A stretch of DNA of 34,071 nt from positions 1 to 34,071 of the forward strand of contig NZ_JH621282.1 in NCBI RefSeq assembly GCF_000255455.1. The letters run 5' to 3'. Position numbers and translations under genes: made by a program. The notes beneath the pieces are model-generated. The model was given only the letters and a program-made list of their open reading frames with translations, was not told the DNA's origin and ran no database searches. The DNA is from Aquimarina agarilytica ZC1. GTDB lineage: Bacteria; Bacteroidota; Bacteroidia; Flavobacteriales; Flavobacteriaceae. This document shows, one piece after another, positions 33,434-34,071 of the stretch (positions are counted from its first letter, which is position 1; the number at the start of each line of letters is the position of its first letter).

Positions 33434-33964
33434 ATGAATAAATTAGAAAAATATCATAAACAAGCCTTAATTATTGGAGTTTTTGCCGCGTTTATCTCAA
33501 GTTTAGGCACTTTAGCTTTAGGTAATTTAAGTGGCTACGAAGCAAAAGAATTAATTAAAAGTAGCCTTCCAGGTATTAATGTTTTATGCAATACTATTGT
33601 ACTTGCATCTGCTACTATACTTGCATTATTATTAACTCTTTTAGGACTAAGTTCATCATCAACTAATAAACTTAAAAAATCTCATTATTATCATGTTTTG
33701 GCTATTGCCAAATTGGACACTATTGTTTTTGTAGTTTCAATGCTCGTTTTTCAACTACTTAATATTCCAATCACAGAATCTGAATCGGTTCCGAATTCTT
33801 GGTTTAAAATAGTATATTACATTTCTTTAATATCGGCTTCAATATTAAGTGGATCACTTATAAGTGTGGTTATAATGCTTTACACTGCCGTTAGAAATAT
33901 TATTACAATTGTTGGTCTTGGTAAAGAGGACCATCCTCTTATACATACCAACGAGAAAGAATAA
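33434..33964 (+). CDS. Hypothetical four-helix membrane protein
   Basis: A 176-residue protein from the ATG at 33434 (a TTG two codons upstream is unlikely). Four hydrophobic segments fall at about 10-28, 49-69, 86-106 and 125-152 (ALIIGVFAAFISSLGTLAL, NTIVLASATILALLLTLLGL, KLDTIVFVVSMLVFQLL, KIVYYISLISASILSGSLISVVIML), giving both ends on the same side. A charged C-terminal tail ends HTNEKE. I do not recognise the family. It is followed by a clear terminator, so it is the last gene of its unit. Confidence 0.75.
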   Translation: MNKLEKYHKQALIIGVFAAFISSLGTLALGNLSGYEAKELIKSSLPGINVLCNTIVLASATILALLLTLLGLSSSSTNKLKKSHYYHVLAIAKLDTIVFVVSMLVFQLLNIPITESESVPNSWFKIVYYISLISASILSGSLISVVIMLYTAVRNIITIVGLGKEDHPLIHTNEKE

Positions 33965-34010
33965 AAAAACTTGACTATTAATTATCAAGAGCAATAGCCA
34001 AGCTTTTTTT
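33963..34010 (+). terminator. Intrinsic terminator after the membrane protein gene
   Basis: The left arm (33963-33979) pairs imperfectly with the right arm (33993-34010), with one bulge and one mismatch, ending in T7 at 34004-34010. It overlaps the stop codon of the upstream gene. Confidence 0.65.
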
Positions 34011-34029
34011 AAGGCGCATTCAGAATACT

Positions 34030-34057
34030 CAAAACCCTTGTAAATACGAGGGTTTTG
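34030..34057. terminator. Second stem-loop near the right edge
   Basis: CAAAACCCTTG / CGAGGGTTTTG (11-bp stem with one G-T pair, 6-base loop). No long T-run follows on the plus strand, so it may belong to a minus-strand gene beyond the window or act as a bidirectional element. Confidence 0.45.
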
Positions 34058-34071
34058 TCGTAAATTAATGT

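Overview
The window is AT-rich, lacks Shine-Dalgarno-like sequences before its genes, and carries several TAnnTTTG-type -7 promoter boxes. With its gene families (TamL lipoprotein, DUF6268 barrel, HD-PycTM fusion, DUF2652, metallophosphoesterase-Omp85 fusion), this points to a marine-type Flavobacteriaceae member (Bacteroidota). Assignments come from motifs and remembered family patterns; no search was run. I saw no rRNA, tRNA, CRISPR array or intact insertion sequence.

Layout. 1-1300: a probable coding tail ending in a strong terminator, then a decayed in-frame chimera of a DASH-type cryptochrome/photolyase fragment and the C-terminal part of a glutathione-reductase-like flavoprotein. 1437-3154: a small MscS channel and a CPA2 cation/proton antiporter. 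3332-10605: the tamB-tamL pair of the outer-membrane assembly/lipid transport module. 10700-15069: a lipoprotein, a GAF histidine kinase, an HPF-like ribosome factor, CorA and a YihY-type membrane protein. 15222-22441: a probable co-directional run with a membrane-associated or secreted HELGH metallopeptidase, an HD phosphohydrolase fused to a PycTM (Pycsar effector) domain, a GH3-family enzyme, and a 1238-residue lipoprotein joining a metallophosphoesterase, a kinase-like middle section and an Omp85 barrel. 22749-25812: a DUF6268 barrel, then Hsp20, an AI-2E-type permease and two very small membrane/lipoprotein genes on the minus strand. 26273-31743: two paralogous AraC-type regulators flanking a PepSY-like secreted protein, followed by a pair of AsmA/DUF748-type bridge proteins. 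31910-33964: a Pmp3-type peptide, a helical DUF2383-like protein, a degenerate class III cyclase-like DUF2652 protein and a four-helix membrane protein.

The common theme is envelope upkeep and stress: turgor and ion control (MscS, CPA2, CorA, Pmp3), outer-membrane assembly or lipid traffic (TamB/TamL, two AsmA-like proteins, Omp85 fusion), protein or ribosome protection (Hsp20, HPF) and two-component/AraC sensing. The most unusual items are the orphan HD-PycTM gene, which has a C8 tract inside its membrane domain, the phosphoesterase/kinase-like/Omp85 protein, the chimeric pseudogene, and an AraC-like direct-repeat operator candidate with 21-bp spacing.
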